IMG/VR virus record: IMGVR_UViG_3300030616_000006
Location: 1-44,056 of that record
DNA from: a virus
Reading direction: 5' to 3' (one strand)
DNA: 44,056 nt
Numbering within the stretch: position 1 is the stretch's first letter; each line of letters starts with the position of its first letter. Shown in pieces: positions 16,055-21,303 of this stretch. A program made the translations under genes and the position numbers. The notes under the pieces are model-generated. The model had not been told where the DNA came from, made no database searches, and saw only the letters and a program-made list of their open reading frames with translations.

Positions 16055-16366
16055 ATGAGCACCACCTTCGGACCTACATATGAAGCGGCGGTAGACGGAG
16101 ATCGTATCCGCACCCAGATGGACGTGGTCAAGGGCTTCATGCTGCGCGCAACGACCTGGATGACCCTGGCTGAGATCGAGGACGCGCTCGAGTTCCCACA
16201 GGCCAGTCTTTCTGCGCAGCTCCGTCACCTTCGCAAGCCGCGCTTCGGTGGCTACGATGTTCGCAAGAGACGGAGATCCCCGGGGACCTGGGAGTACCGG
16301 GTGTTGCCTGGGGAGAAGACGCAGCCGGAATTACCGTGGGAAATGGAGGTGAGGGATGGGAGATGA
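16055..16366 (+). CDS. Winged-helix DNA-binding protein
   Basis: 103 residues, ATG 16055 with ACGGGGGCA upstream. The N-terminal helix is followed by a helix-turn-helix (TTWMTLAEIEDALEFPQASL, then SAQLRHLRKPRF) and a Gly/Arg-rich wing (RRRSPGTWEYRVL). This order is typical of a compact winged-helix domain seen in many phage early regions. It begins the array of small accessory genes and may regulate it, but no operator was identified. Confidence 0.75.
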   Translation: MSTTFGPTYEAAVDGDRIRTQMDVVKGFMLRATTWMTLAEIEDALEFPQASLSAQLRHLRKPRFGGYDVRKRRRSPGTWEYRVLPGEKTQPELPWEMEVRDGR

Positions 16367-16787
16367 GTTGAAGGATTGCCCTTTCTGCGGAGCCACACCA
16401 AAAGAAGGCGGCCTCGGAGGTGAGCCGGAGAACTGGTGCATCTGGTGTCCTAATTGTGGGGTAGCATGTGCCGAAGTGATTGACGGTAAGTCCGTATCTC
16501 GGGATGAGGCGGTGAAGCTGTGGAACACCCGCAAGCCCTCCGACGATGAAAGACTGAGAGATGCGGCACAGAGGGTGATTGATGCATGGCGCGATGGCAA
16601 AATCACAACGAACGACAGGTTCTCGTCGGTGTTCACCGGCTTGGAAGACGCCCTCACCGCCAAGCCCAAGGCCGACAGTGACGGGGGAGCCGGTGAGGGT
16701 GTCGAACGGCAGTCTCGGAGCCTGCAGACCGGCTCCCCAGCCCCCACCGACGCTACTGTGGAGGGTGACAAGGGGGAGGAGTCATGA
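16356..16787 (+). CDS. Lar-like zinc-ribbon protein (restriction alleviation family)
   Basis: 143 residues, ATG 16356 inside the end of the upstream gene, after GGAGGTGAGG. The domain LKDCPFCGATP...WCPNCG...AVKLWNTR is the Lar_restr_allev zinc ribbon (CxxC at about residues 8-11 and 32-35) that in Rac prophage modulates type I restriction. Residues 55-95 add a helical part, and the last 40 are Pro/Ser/Thr-rich and low complexity. A Thr-Asp-Ala-Thr-Val-Glu-Gly stretch near the end recurs in the protein at 16962. Such Lar-like domains are common in phages, and the restriction function is unproven for most. Confidence 0.8.
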   Translation: MGDELKDCPFCGATPKEGGLGGEPENWCIWCPNCGVACAEVIDGKSVSRDEAVKLWNTRKPSDDERLRDAAQRVIDAWRDGKITTNDRFSSVFTGLEDALTAKPKADSDGGAGEGVERQSRSLQTGSPAPTDATVEGDKGEES

Positions 16788-16981
16788 AAGCTGAAGTTAT
16801 CGGCAAGACAATCAAGTACGGCAAGCAGACATGGCGCATCACCAGCGGCCACTGGCAGGTCATGGCATTCGGTACTCGCGGCCCAGAGGATAACATGATT
16901 CCTCGGTGGTACTGGCTTGATGTGAAAGAAGAGAGAGTCCCTGACGGCGTGAAGGAGATGAATGATGCAGATAAGATTTGA
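16784..16981 (+). CDS. Small protein of unknown function
   Basis: 65 residues, ATG 16784 (ATGA overlap with the Lar-like gene, GGGGGAGGAG upstream). It is beta-rich: KYGKQTWRITSGHWQVMAFG and WYWLDVKEERVP, rich in Trp and Tyr. No family recognised. Its end overlaps the next gene by 20 bases. Confidence 0.65.
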   Translation: MKAEVIGKTIKYGKQTWRITSGHWQVMAFGTRGPEDNMIPRWYWLDVKEERVPDGVKEMNDADKI

Positions 16982-17321
16982 TGGACCGCCAGGACCAGAG
17001 GCGGGACGGTTTGTAGAGGTTGAGGATGATACCGGCAAGAGCATCAGTGCTGGTGAGTGGGTGCAGGACGGAGAATACTGGTTGTTGAAGCTGACCCCCC
17101 AGCACACTGACGCTTCTGTGGAGGGTGAGAAGCAGCGAGACCGCGTCATCACCTACTGTGCGTCAGTGATATCCGAGCATTCTTGTGCCGAGAGGCCAGA
17201 CTGCGTTCATCAGTTCAGTCGAGAGTGTGAGGTCCAGTGTATGAACTGTTGGGAAAGGAAGTTGCAATATATCGCGGAGGACAGAGAGCCGTGGGCCGCA
17301 CTCCAAGAAGGGAAGGAGTGA
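16962..17321 (+). CDS. Small conserved-type phage protein with Cys-rich C-terminus
   Basis: 119 residues from ATG 16962 (an adjacent ATG at 16965 is equally possible; GAAGGAG upstream). The N-terminal 50 residues (FVEVEDDTGKSISAGEWVQD, then GEYWLLKL) resemble a small beta domain common in phage accessory genes. A linker with TDASVEG echoes the Lar-like protein. The C-terminal half has C-rich spacing (CASVISEHSC...DCVHQF...CEVQCMNCW), which could bind zinc. It may be a fusion of two cassette domains. Confidence 0.65.
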   Translation: MMQIRFDGPPGPEAGRFVEVEDDTGKSISAGEWVQDGEYWLLKLTPQHTDASVEGEKQRDRVITYCASVISEHSCAERPDCVHQFSRECEVQCMNCWERKLQYIAEDREPWAALQEGKE

Positions 17322-17324
17322 GGG

Positions 17325-17525
17325 ATGGACAAAGAAGACCAAGAACGGCAGGCATTGAAGTGCTTTCAGACTGACCCCGAATGGTCCGATGAGCATGTGA
17401 CTGACGTGAAGCTACGAATCAACGCGCTGATTTGGGAGAACGCGCCGCATAACATCACGCTCGCTGAAGCAGAGAAGCTGGCCTGTCACATTCTCGACTG
17501 CCTCCAAGAAGGGAAGGTGAAGTGA
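17325..17525 (+). CDS. Small helical protein of unknown function
   Basis: 66 residues, ATG 17325, preceded by the junction sequence AGAAGGGAAGGAGTGAGGG. It is helical and acidic (LAEAEKLACHILDCLQEGKVK). The C-terminal LQEGKVK is encoded by the 24-base junction repeated before the next genes. No family recognised. Confidence 0.65.
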   Translation: MDKEDQERQALKCFQTDPEWSDEHVTDVKLRINALIWENAPHNITLAEAEKLACHILDCLQEGKVK

Positions 17526-17746
17526 TGATACGGTCACTTGAAGAACTAGACGCTGAAATAAAGGCCGGTCGTATTCCCGAGGATGAATACTTCGAGCCAT
17601 TGTTAGGTGGCATAATCGGATGGGACGCTGAGCGTAATGAACCTATCCGGCGAGTCGAGGGCTACATCGGACGCACAAGCAGAAGAACGATTGGATGTTG
17701 GTTCGCTGAAGTGATGGAACCATGCCAAGAAGGGAAGGTGAAGTGA
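17525..17746 (+). CDS. Small acidic protein of unknown function
   Basis: 73 residues from ATG 17525, with the junction repeat AAGGGAAGGTGAAGTG upstream; GTG 17522 directly before is an alternative. It reads MIRSLEELDAEIKAGRIPED, then a beta-rich C-terminus with RRTIGCWFAEVMEPC, and ends QEGKVK like its predecessor. No family recognised. Confidence 0.6.
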   Translation: MIRSLEELDAEIKAGRIPEDEYFEPLLGGIIGWDAERNEPIRRVEGYIGRTSRRTIGCWFAEVMEPCQEGKVK

Positions 17747-18093
17747 TGGGACATGCTGATGAACACAATATGTCTTGGACAAGCCCGACTGTAGAAGACA
17801 AGGACGCCACCATAGCCAAGCTGAAGGCAGAGGCCAACAAGCCACAGATAAGCCGGTGCGTCGAGTGCGGCAACACGTTCTACAACATCCCTGCGGCCAA
17901 GGTAATGCAGGAGTATGTGCATCGTGCGGTGGATGCGGAGAAGGAGCGCGACGCGGCATTCTCTGTGCTCAAGGAGTTGTATGCGAAGTGCTGTATGACT
18001 GTGGGGTCGGGTCATATCACAGACATGAAAGTGTGGCTCGAAAACAGGTGCGAAGCATTAGGCATAGATGCCGCACTGGAGGAGGGGAGATGA
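17746..18093 (+). CDS. Zinc-binding helical protein of unknown function
   Basis: 115 residues from ATG 17746, overlapping the previous TGA; a longer frame from 17722 lies inside the upstream gene. Residues 45-52 hold CVECGNTF, a single zinc knuckle. The rest is a coiled, charged helix (YVHRAVDAEKERDAAFSVLKE) ending with CEALGIDAALEEGR. The Cys-Cys pair in KCCMTVG could complete a metal site. It is one of several small zinc proteins in this array. Confidence 0.65.
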   Translation: MGHADEHNMSWTSPTVEDKDATIAKLKAEANKPQISRCVECGNTFYNIPAAKVMQEYVHRAVDAEKERDAAFSVLKELYAKCCMTVGSGHITDMKVWLENRCEALGIDAALEEGR

Positions 18094-18194
18094 AACGCTT
18101 CCTCTGCAACGTTATAGAAATCGTGTTTATTGGAGTGATGTTGTGCCTGTGGCCGCTGTACAAGGCTCACTGTTGGTTGGAGGAGGGGAGATGA
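18090..18194 (+). CDS. 34-residue membrane peptide gene
   Basis: ATG 18090 overlaps the previous stop, with the strong GGAGGAGGGGAG ribosome site 1-12 bases before it. The peptide MKRFLCNVIEIVFIGVMLCL is positively charged and then one hydrophobic helix, and it ends WPLYKAHCWLEEGR. A single-span membrane peptide in an accessory array could be a host-directed toxin or inhibitor; that is inference. Its 3' junction repeats 18 bases of its own 5' junction. Confidence 0.6.
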   Translation: MKRFLCNVIEIVFIGVMLCLWPLYKAHCWLEEGR

Positions 18195-18355
18195 AGCACA
18201 AGCACGACTGGCAGAACATCCTGATGGGCCAAGGCCGGTCGATAGACTGGTGTGCGAAGTGTGGGACCGTGGTGGTGTCCATGATGATTGCGACGGGCAA
18301 GGTGAAGCGGAGGTACTACCGGCCCAAGAGAGGCAAGGAGAAGGGGAATGGCTGA
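18191..18355 (+). CDS. Small zinc-knuckle protein, paralogue of the 18519 gene product
   Basis: 54 residues from ATG 18191 (second copy of TGGAGGAGGGGAGATGAA). It contains KHKHDW, then WCAKCGTVVV (one CxxC) and a basic tail RRYYRPKRGKEK. The same order (K-H-x-W, W-C-x-x-C-G, Y-x-R-P-K-R-x-K) is found in the product at 18519, so the two are probably diverged duplicates. Possible nucleic-acid binding; function unknown. Confidence 0.6.
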   Translation: MKHKHDWQNILMGQGRSIDWCAKCGTVVVSMMIATGKVKRRYYRPKRGKEKGNG

Positions 18356-18370
18356 GAAGGAGAAGGGGAG

Positions 18371-18526
18371 ATGACATTGCACACATGGAAGCACCGACAC
18401 TGGACCGTTCGAGAGTGGTGCTGTTGTGGGTTGTTGTGGCAGTTGCTGATGAGTCGCCGCTACCCAGATCGCTACCAGTGGAAGCCGGTGTGTCCCAAGT
18501 GTGGGGAGGACAAGGGGAATGACTGA
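18371..18526 (+). CDS. Small zinc-ribbon-like protein (51 residues)
   Basis: ATG 18371 follows AAGGAGAAGGGGAG. The product begins MTLHTWKHRHWTVREWCCCG and has VCPKCGED near the C-terminus, giving two cysteine groups as in a zinc ribbon, with RRYPDRYQWKPV between. The 3' end overlaps the next start by 8 bases. It belongs to the set of small Trp- and Cys-rich proteins in this array. Confidence 0.55.
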   Translation: MTLHTWKHRHWTVREWCCCGLLWQLLMSRRYPDRYQWKPVCPKCGEDKGND

Positions 18527-18707
18527 GAAGTGTAAGCACGAGTGGAAGCCGGTCTGCTGTACCCGTGTTCGCTCCAGTGAGGGATGGTGGTGGTGTAGGA
18601 ATTGCGGGTGGTTGCGCGAAGGTTGGTGGCCCAAACATGCACAGCGCATGGAGTATCGCTACCACCGCCCCAAGCGCCTCAAGGCAGGCAAGGAGAAGGC
18701 AGTATGA
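18519..18707 (+). CDS. Small zinc-ribbon protein, Trp-rich
   Basis: 62 residues from ATG 18519. It reads MTEKCKHEWKPVCCTRVRSS, then GWWWCRNCGWLREGWWPK and the basic tail YHRPKRLKAGKEKAV. The cysteines (C5, C13-C14, then CxxC) suggest one zinc ribbon. It is related to the product at 18191 and shares its Y-x-R-P-K-R tail. The last codons are the AAGGCAGGCAAGGAGAAG junction repeat. Confidence 0.6.
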   Translation: MTEKCKHEWKPVCCTRVRSSEGWWWCRNCGWLREGWWPKHAQRMEYRYHRPKRLKAGKEKAV

Positions 18708-18925
18708 GCAGGTATACGTTTGTCCCGGACATCGGACTCCCGCCGAGAACGGTTACGTGTCGGGAATGTGGCGGCAAATTCGAGCCGGGGGTATGCAGGC
18801 ACAGGAAGTACCCCGAGAAAGGCTGGCCGTTTCCGATATGCCCGTATTGTGATGGGACGAAAGACCCAAAGGGGTTCGTCACAGACAGAGGGCCGTATGC
18901 CAAGGCAGGCAAGGAGAAGCCATGA
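18704..18925 (+). CDS. Small two-knuckle zinc-ribbon protein
   Basis: 73 residues, ATG 18704 (ATGA-type overlap, GGAGAAGGC upstream). TVTCRECGGKFEPGVC and FPICPYCDGTKD supply four cysteines in two CxxC knuckles about 25 residues apart. The C-terminal KAGKEKP comes from the second copy of the junction repeat. The fold is probably a zinc ribbon; function unknown. Confidence 0.65.
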   Translation: MSRYTFVPDIGLPPRTVTCRECGGKFEPGVCRHRKYPEKGWPFPICPYCDGTKDPKGFVTDRGPYAKAGKEKP

Positions 18926-19146
18926 GACGCTTACGATTGCGGTCCCGAATGAAGTACGCCGTGGACTCCGAGGACAGCAGCGTCTATCACAAGATTGACT
19001 CGGATTTGGCAAGCACGAAATGCGGGTTCGCGTTGAGCGAGGGGTGGGGAGATAAGTTCTACATGACCCGGCCAAGAGGGAAGCCGATGTGCGACAACTG
19101 CCGGGACGGAATAGTGGTGAACCAAGAGAGCAAGGAGAAGCCATGA
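18922..19146 (+). CDS. Small protein with C-terminal CxxC, unknown function
   Basis: 74 residues, ATG 18922 with AAGGAGAAGCC upstream. It contains STKCGFALSEGWGDKFYMTR and MCDNCRDGIVV, which may form one metal site. The N-terminus RRLRLRSRMKYAV is basic. The end ESKEKP is read from the AGCAAGGAGAAGCCATGA junction that also starts the next gene. Confidence 0.6.
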   Translation: MRRLRLRSRMKYAVDSEDSSVYHKIDSDLASTKCGFALSEGWGDKFYMTRPRGKPMCDNCRDGIVVNQESKEKP

Positions 19147-19259
19147 TCCCCCACCTCATAGCGATCTACCTGTACCTGCGAGCATTCGTCACCGGCAAGC
19201 CGCAGGACTTCTGGTGCCATAGCTTTTATATTCACGTCGGGCCGAAGGGGGAGAAGTGA
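19143..19259 (+). CDS. 38-residue small ORF
   Basis: ATG 19143 overlaps the preceding stop and is served by the repeated AAGGAGAAGCC ribosome site. The product MIPHLIAIYLYLRAFVTGKP is hydrophobic at the start, then polar and ends GPKGEK, the same kind of Gly-Lys-Glu-Lys tail as its neighbours. A single short membrane helix is possible. The function is unknown, and reality is supported mainly by the shared junction. Confidence 0.5.
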   Translation: MIPHLIAIYLYLRAFVTGKPQDFWCHSFYIHVGPKGEK

Positions 19260-19284
19260 GCCACGCCATACCATGGAGGAAACC

Positions 19285-19665
19285 ATGAGAACAGAGAAGA
19301 AGGTGACGAGCAAGGGGCTGTCCGAAGCTCTCAGGGATGCTGGGGCGGTGCAGGAGAGCCAGTGGTGGTGGTGCGTCACAGAAGATGGCGTCCTTGTAGA
19401 ATTGGAGGAAAAGGGGTCTGGCCTATACATCACGACCCCCCTTAATGATGGTTCGGTATATGCCGCCTTCGACTGTGCGGAGCTACTGGAGAGGTTGAAA
19501 TGCGATATTGACGGACACCGCCTAAGAATACACTTCGGCGAAGGTGAGATGTATAAGGTCGGGTTTCGAGAAATCATTGGAGCGTTCGCTTGTGACCCGA
19601 GCCCCGCCGAAGCCCTCGGCAAGCTGTACCTGTTCTGTCTGGAGAATGGACACGTGACACCATGA
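19285..19665 (+). CDS. Protein of unknown function, soluble
   Basis: 126 residues from ATG 19285 (TGGAGGAAACC upstream; ATG 19273 is in frame but overlaps that ribosome site). An N-terminal charged helix (KKVTSKGLSEALRDAGAVQE) is followed by a Trp-rich turn and alternating strands (VLVELEEKGSGLYITTPL). The C-terminus is helical. No family recognised. It overlaps the next start (ATGA). Confidence 0.65.
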   Translation: MRTEKKVTSKGLSEALRDAGAVQESQWWWCVTEDGVLVELEEKGSGLYITTPLNDGSVYAAFDCAELLERLKCDIDGHRLRIHFGEGEMYKVGFREIIGAFACDPSPAEALGKLYLFCLENGHVTP

Positions 19666-19847
19666 CCACCATACGCGCCTGGCTGCACCTATACGCCCGC
19701 AAGATCACCGGCACCCTCCTCTGCCTGCCAATCGCAGCATCAGGCATCATCATACACGAGGGGCTTGTCTCGCCGGCCGTGGGCTACATTACCGTCTTCG
19801 TCGGCCTCATCTGCCTCATGGCCGGGATCTACGTGCTCAATGAGTGA
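19662..19847 (+). CDS. Small two-span membrane protein
   Basis: 61 residues from ATG 19662, overlapping the previous stop. Two hydrophobic stretches, GTLLCLPIAASGIIIH and GYITVFVGLICLMAGIYVL, are separated by a short turn (EGLVSPAV), with a basic N-terminus (IRAWLHLYARKIT). It is the last gene of the accessory array, about 20 bases before a strong promoter. A holin-like or host-membrane role is possible but unsupported. Confidence 0.65.
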   Translation: MTTIRAWLHLYARKITGTLLCLPIAASGIIIHEGLVSPAVGYITVFVGLICLMAGIYVLNE

Positions 19848-19867
19848 CATGAGTTGCATCGGGGGCC

Positions 19868-19896
19868 TTGACAACGTGGGGAGTAGGCGGTATAGT
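19868..19896 (+). promoter_or_regulatory. Sigma70-type promoter for the downstream RNA / HNH unit
   Basis: TTGACA (19868-19873), a 17-base spacer, then TATAGT (19891-19896): a perfect -35 box and a 5/6 -10 box at optimal spacing. This is the best consensus promoter in the window. Transcription should start near 19903, just ahead of the inverted repeats and terminator described in the next entries. Confidence 0.8.
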
Positions 19897-19902
19897 ATTG
19901 GC

Positions 19903-20002
19903 AGTAGGTCAGGAAGGTACGCTATGAGACAACTGACAATCTGCCCGGCAGTCAACACGCCTCGGCGTGCCGTCCTGACCGACGCTGCCGGGCTCTTTTT
20001 TT
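19903..20002 (+). ncRNA. About 100-nt small RNA or attenuator leader
   Basis: The unit has its own promoter upstream and an intrinsic terminator at its end. GGTCAGGA (19907-19914) pairs perfectly with TCCTGACC (19973-19980). GCCCGGCAG (19943-19951) pairs perfectly with CTGCCGGGC (19985-19993). Between them lies a small hairpin CACGC-CTCG-GCGTG (19956-19969). The order of arms is A, B, A', B', so the two long helices either exclude each other or form a pseudoknot. Seven T residues follow the second helix. It may be a free small RNA or an attenuator for the HNH gene that starts at 20013. An ATG at 19924 with GGAAGG upstream could give a leader peptide. Confidence 0.65.
19943..20002 (+). terminator. 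Intrinsic terminator before the HNH gene
   Basis: A 9-bp perfect GC-rich stem (19943-19951 with 19985-19993) encloses a smaller hairpin and is followed, after TC, by TTTTTTT (19996-20002). It lies between the consensus promoter and the next gene, whose ribosome site GGAGTAAGG begins at 20003. Confidence 0.8.
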
Positions 20003-20012
20003 GGAGTAAGGT

Positions 20013-20405
20013 ATGTCCAGCTACCTTGAACTCTTGGACGATCCGAGATGGAAGAAGCGTGCCGCGGAGATCCGCGAGAAGCAAAACTGGCGGTGCCGCG
20101 GGTGTCACACATACGACAAGCTGTACGTCCATCACATGCGGTACATTGCTGGCCTGGCGCCTTGGGAGTACCCGGACGAATACCTCGTCGCGCTGTGCTT
20201 CGAGTGCCACAAGGCAGCTCATCAGGGAAGGTATCTTGAGGTACTTGAGGGCGGTGGTGAATGGGGAGGCGGCCACCAGGAAGAGGGAAAACTGCCTCCG
20301 CGCGACGAAGTTTTTCTCAAAATTCTCAAAAAGTTTTCATCGAGGTGGCGCAAAAATGAAAGTGAGGCTGCGTTTGGAACCGGCGGTGTAAACCATGGCG
20401 CATAA
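20013..20405 (+). CDS. HNH endonuclease-like protein
   Basis: 130 residues, ATG 20013 after GGAGTAAGGT. The motifs are WRCRGCHTYDKLYVHHMRY (CxxC and the first His pair) and YLVALCFECHKAAH (second CxxC with the final His), the order of the HNH/zinc family. The N-terminal DPRWKKRAAEIREKQNW is the usual helix in front. The last 45 residues are charged with no motif. Small HNH proteins in phages may help DNA packaging or act as free endonucleases. This one precedes the replication protein, overlapping its start. Confidence 0.85.
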   Translation: MSSYLELLDDPRWKKRAAEIREKQNWRCRGCHTYDKLYVHHMRYIAGLAPWEYPDEYLVALCFECHKAAHQGRYLEVLEGGGEWGGGHQEEGKLPPRDEVFLKILKKFSSRWRKNESEAAFGTGGVNHGA

Positions 20406-21303
20406 AAGGCTTTACAAAAATAACAAGTCATCAGCTTTTCAATTCTATCCTTCAAAGTGGCTCTCTGGGGTAGCACATTTATCGCATGAAGGGTACGTGG
20501 CTTATCACAAGATCCTCTGTTGGATGTGGCTCCACAGTAAGAGCCAATACACGATGGACGATACGACGGAAGTATGGGCTGACGCTACAGGTATGAATGG
20601 AAAACGCCTCGAAAGAGTGCGCCGGGAACTGATGAAACCGGGGTTCCAGCTGTTGCAAAAACGAGGGTCAAAGGTGCTCTCTAGGGGGCTCAAAAAGGAA
20701 CACCAAAAACAACGTGCGTGGAGGATAAAGTCGTCTATGGGGGGCAAAAAGAGCGCGGAGCGTAGGTATGGCAAGAACTTACAGGGTAAGGGTGGTGACA
20801 AGGGTGGTTACGAAAAAAAGCAACCAAAGGGTAACACTACGTCTACTACCCCTACGGTAGTAGACTACGTAGGGCTACCGCTCGCCGCGCCACCCCCTGA
20901 GGGGGGCGGCGGCGCGGCTGGGCTACGCGAGGCTACGCCTCCGGATCAACTGAACAATATCCTCAGCGCCGGCGGCGGCCTCCTTGTCGCCTGGGGCTGC
21001 CCGAGATGCACGGTCAACCCACCTCCCGAGGGCTCCACATGTTTCCTCTGCAACAACACGGGAAAGATGAACGCCACCAGTGAGGGCCGCTCCCTCATCA
21101 TCAAGATCCTCTACGACCGAGGCATCCTGAAGGCATCAGAACCAAAGCCGAAGCTCCCACGCACCGACTCCCGCGGAGAATACCTGGGCACCTACGGCAC
21201 CGACTTGGCCCCAGATAAGACCGATACAGACGACACCCCCGAACCCGATGAAGCCCCCGAACCAAAGCACTCCCCGCCTCACAAGCTCCCCGAGCTCATA
21301 TGA
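20395..21303 (+). CDS. Replication-initiation-like protein (DUF1376-type)
   Basis: 302 residues, ATG 20395 inside the end of the HNH gene. The N-terminal domain (AFQFYPSKWLSGVAHLSHEG, then YVAYHKILCWMWLHSKSQY and a winged region with VWADATGMNGKRLERVRREL) is the DUF1376 pattern of phage O-like initiators. A GGKKSAERRYGK segment follows. Residues 140-185 are a low-complexity Pro/Gly linker. CPRC and CFLCNN near residues 203-221 make a zinc knuckle, and the C-terminus is acidic and Pro-rich. It probably binds the origin and loads the host helicase; no origin repeats were identified inside it. Confidence 0.75.
   Translation: MAHKRLYKNNKSSAFQFYPSKWLSGVAHLSHEGYVAYHKILCWMWLHSKSQYTMDDTTEVWADATGMNGKRLERVRRELMKPGFQLLQKRGSKVLSRGLKKEHQKQRAWRIKSSMGGKKSAERRYGKNLQGKGGDKGGYEKKQPKGNTTSTTPTVVDYVGLPLAAPPPEGGGGAAGLREATPPDQLNNILSAGGGLLVAWGCPRCTVNPPPEGSTCFLCNNTGKMNATSEGRSLIIKILYDRGILKASEPKPKLPRTDSRGEYLGTYGTDLAPDKTDTDDTPEPDEAPEPKHSPPHKLPELI

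Noticed and set aside
19765-20391. Long plus frame running through the promoter, terminator and HNH gene
   Set aside because: It crosses a strong terminator and overlaps HNH in another frame. Only a short leader peptide from ATG 19924 remains possible.
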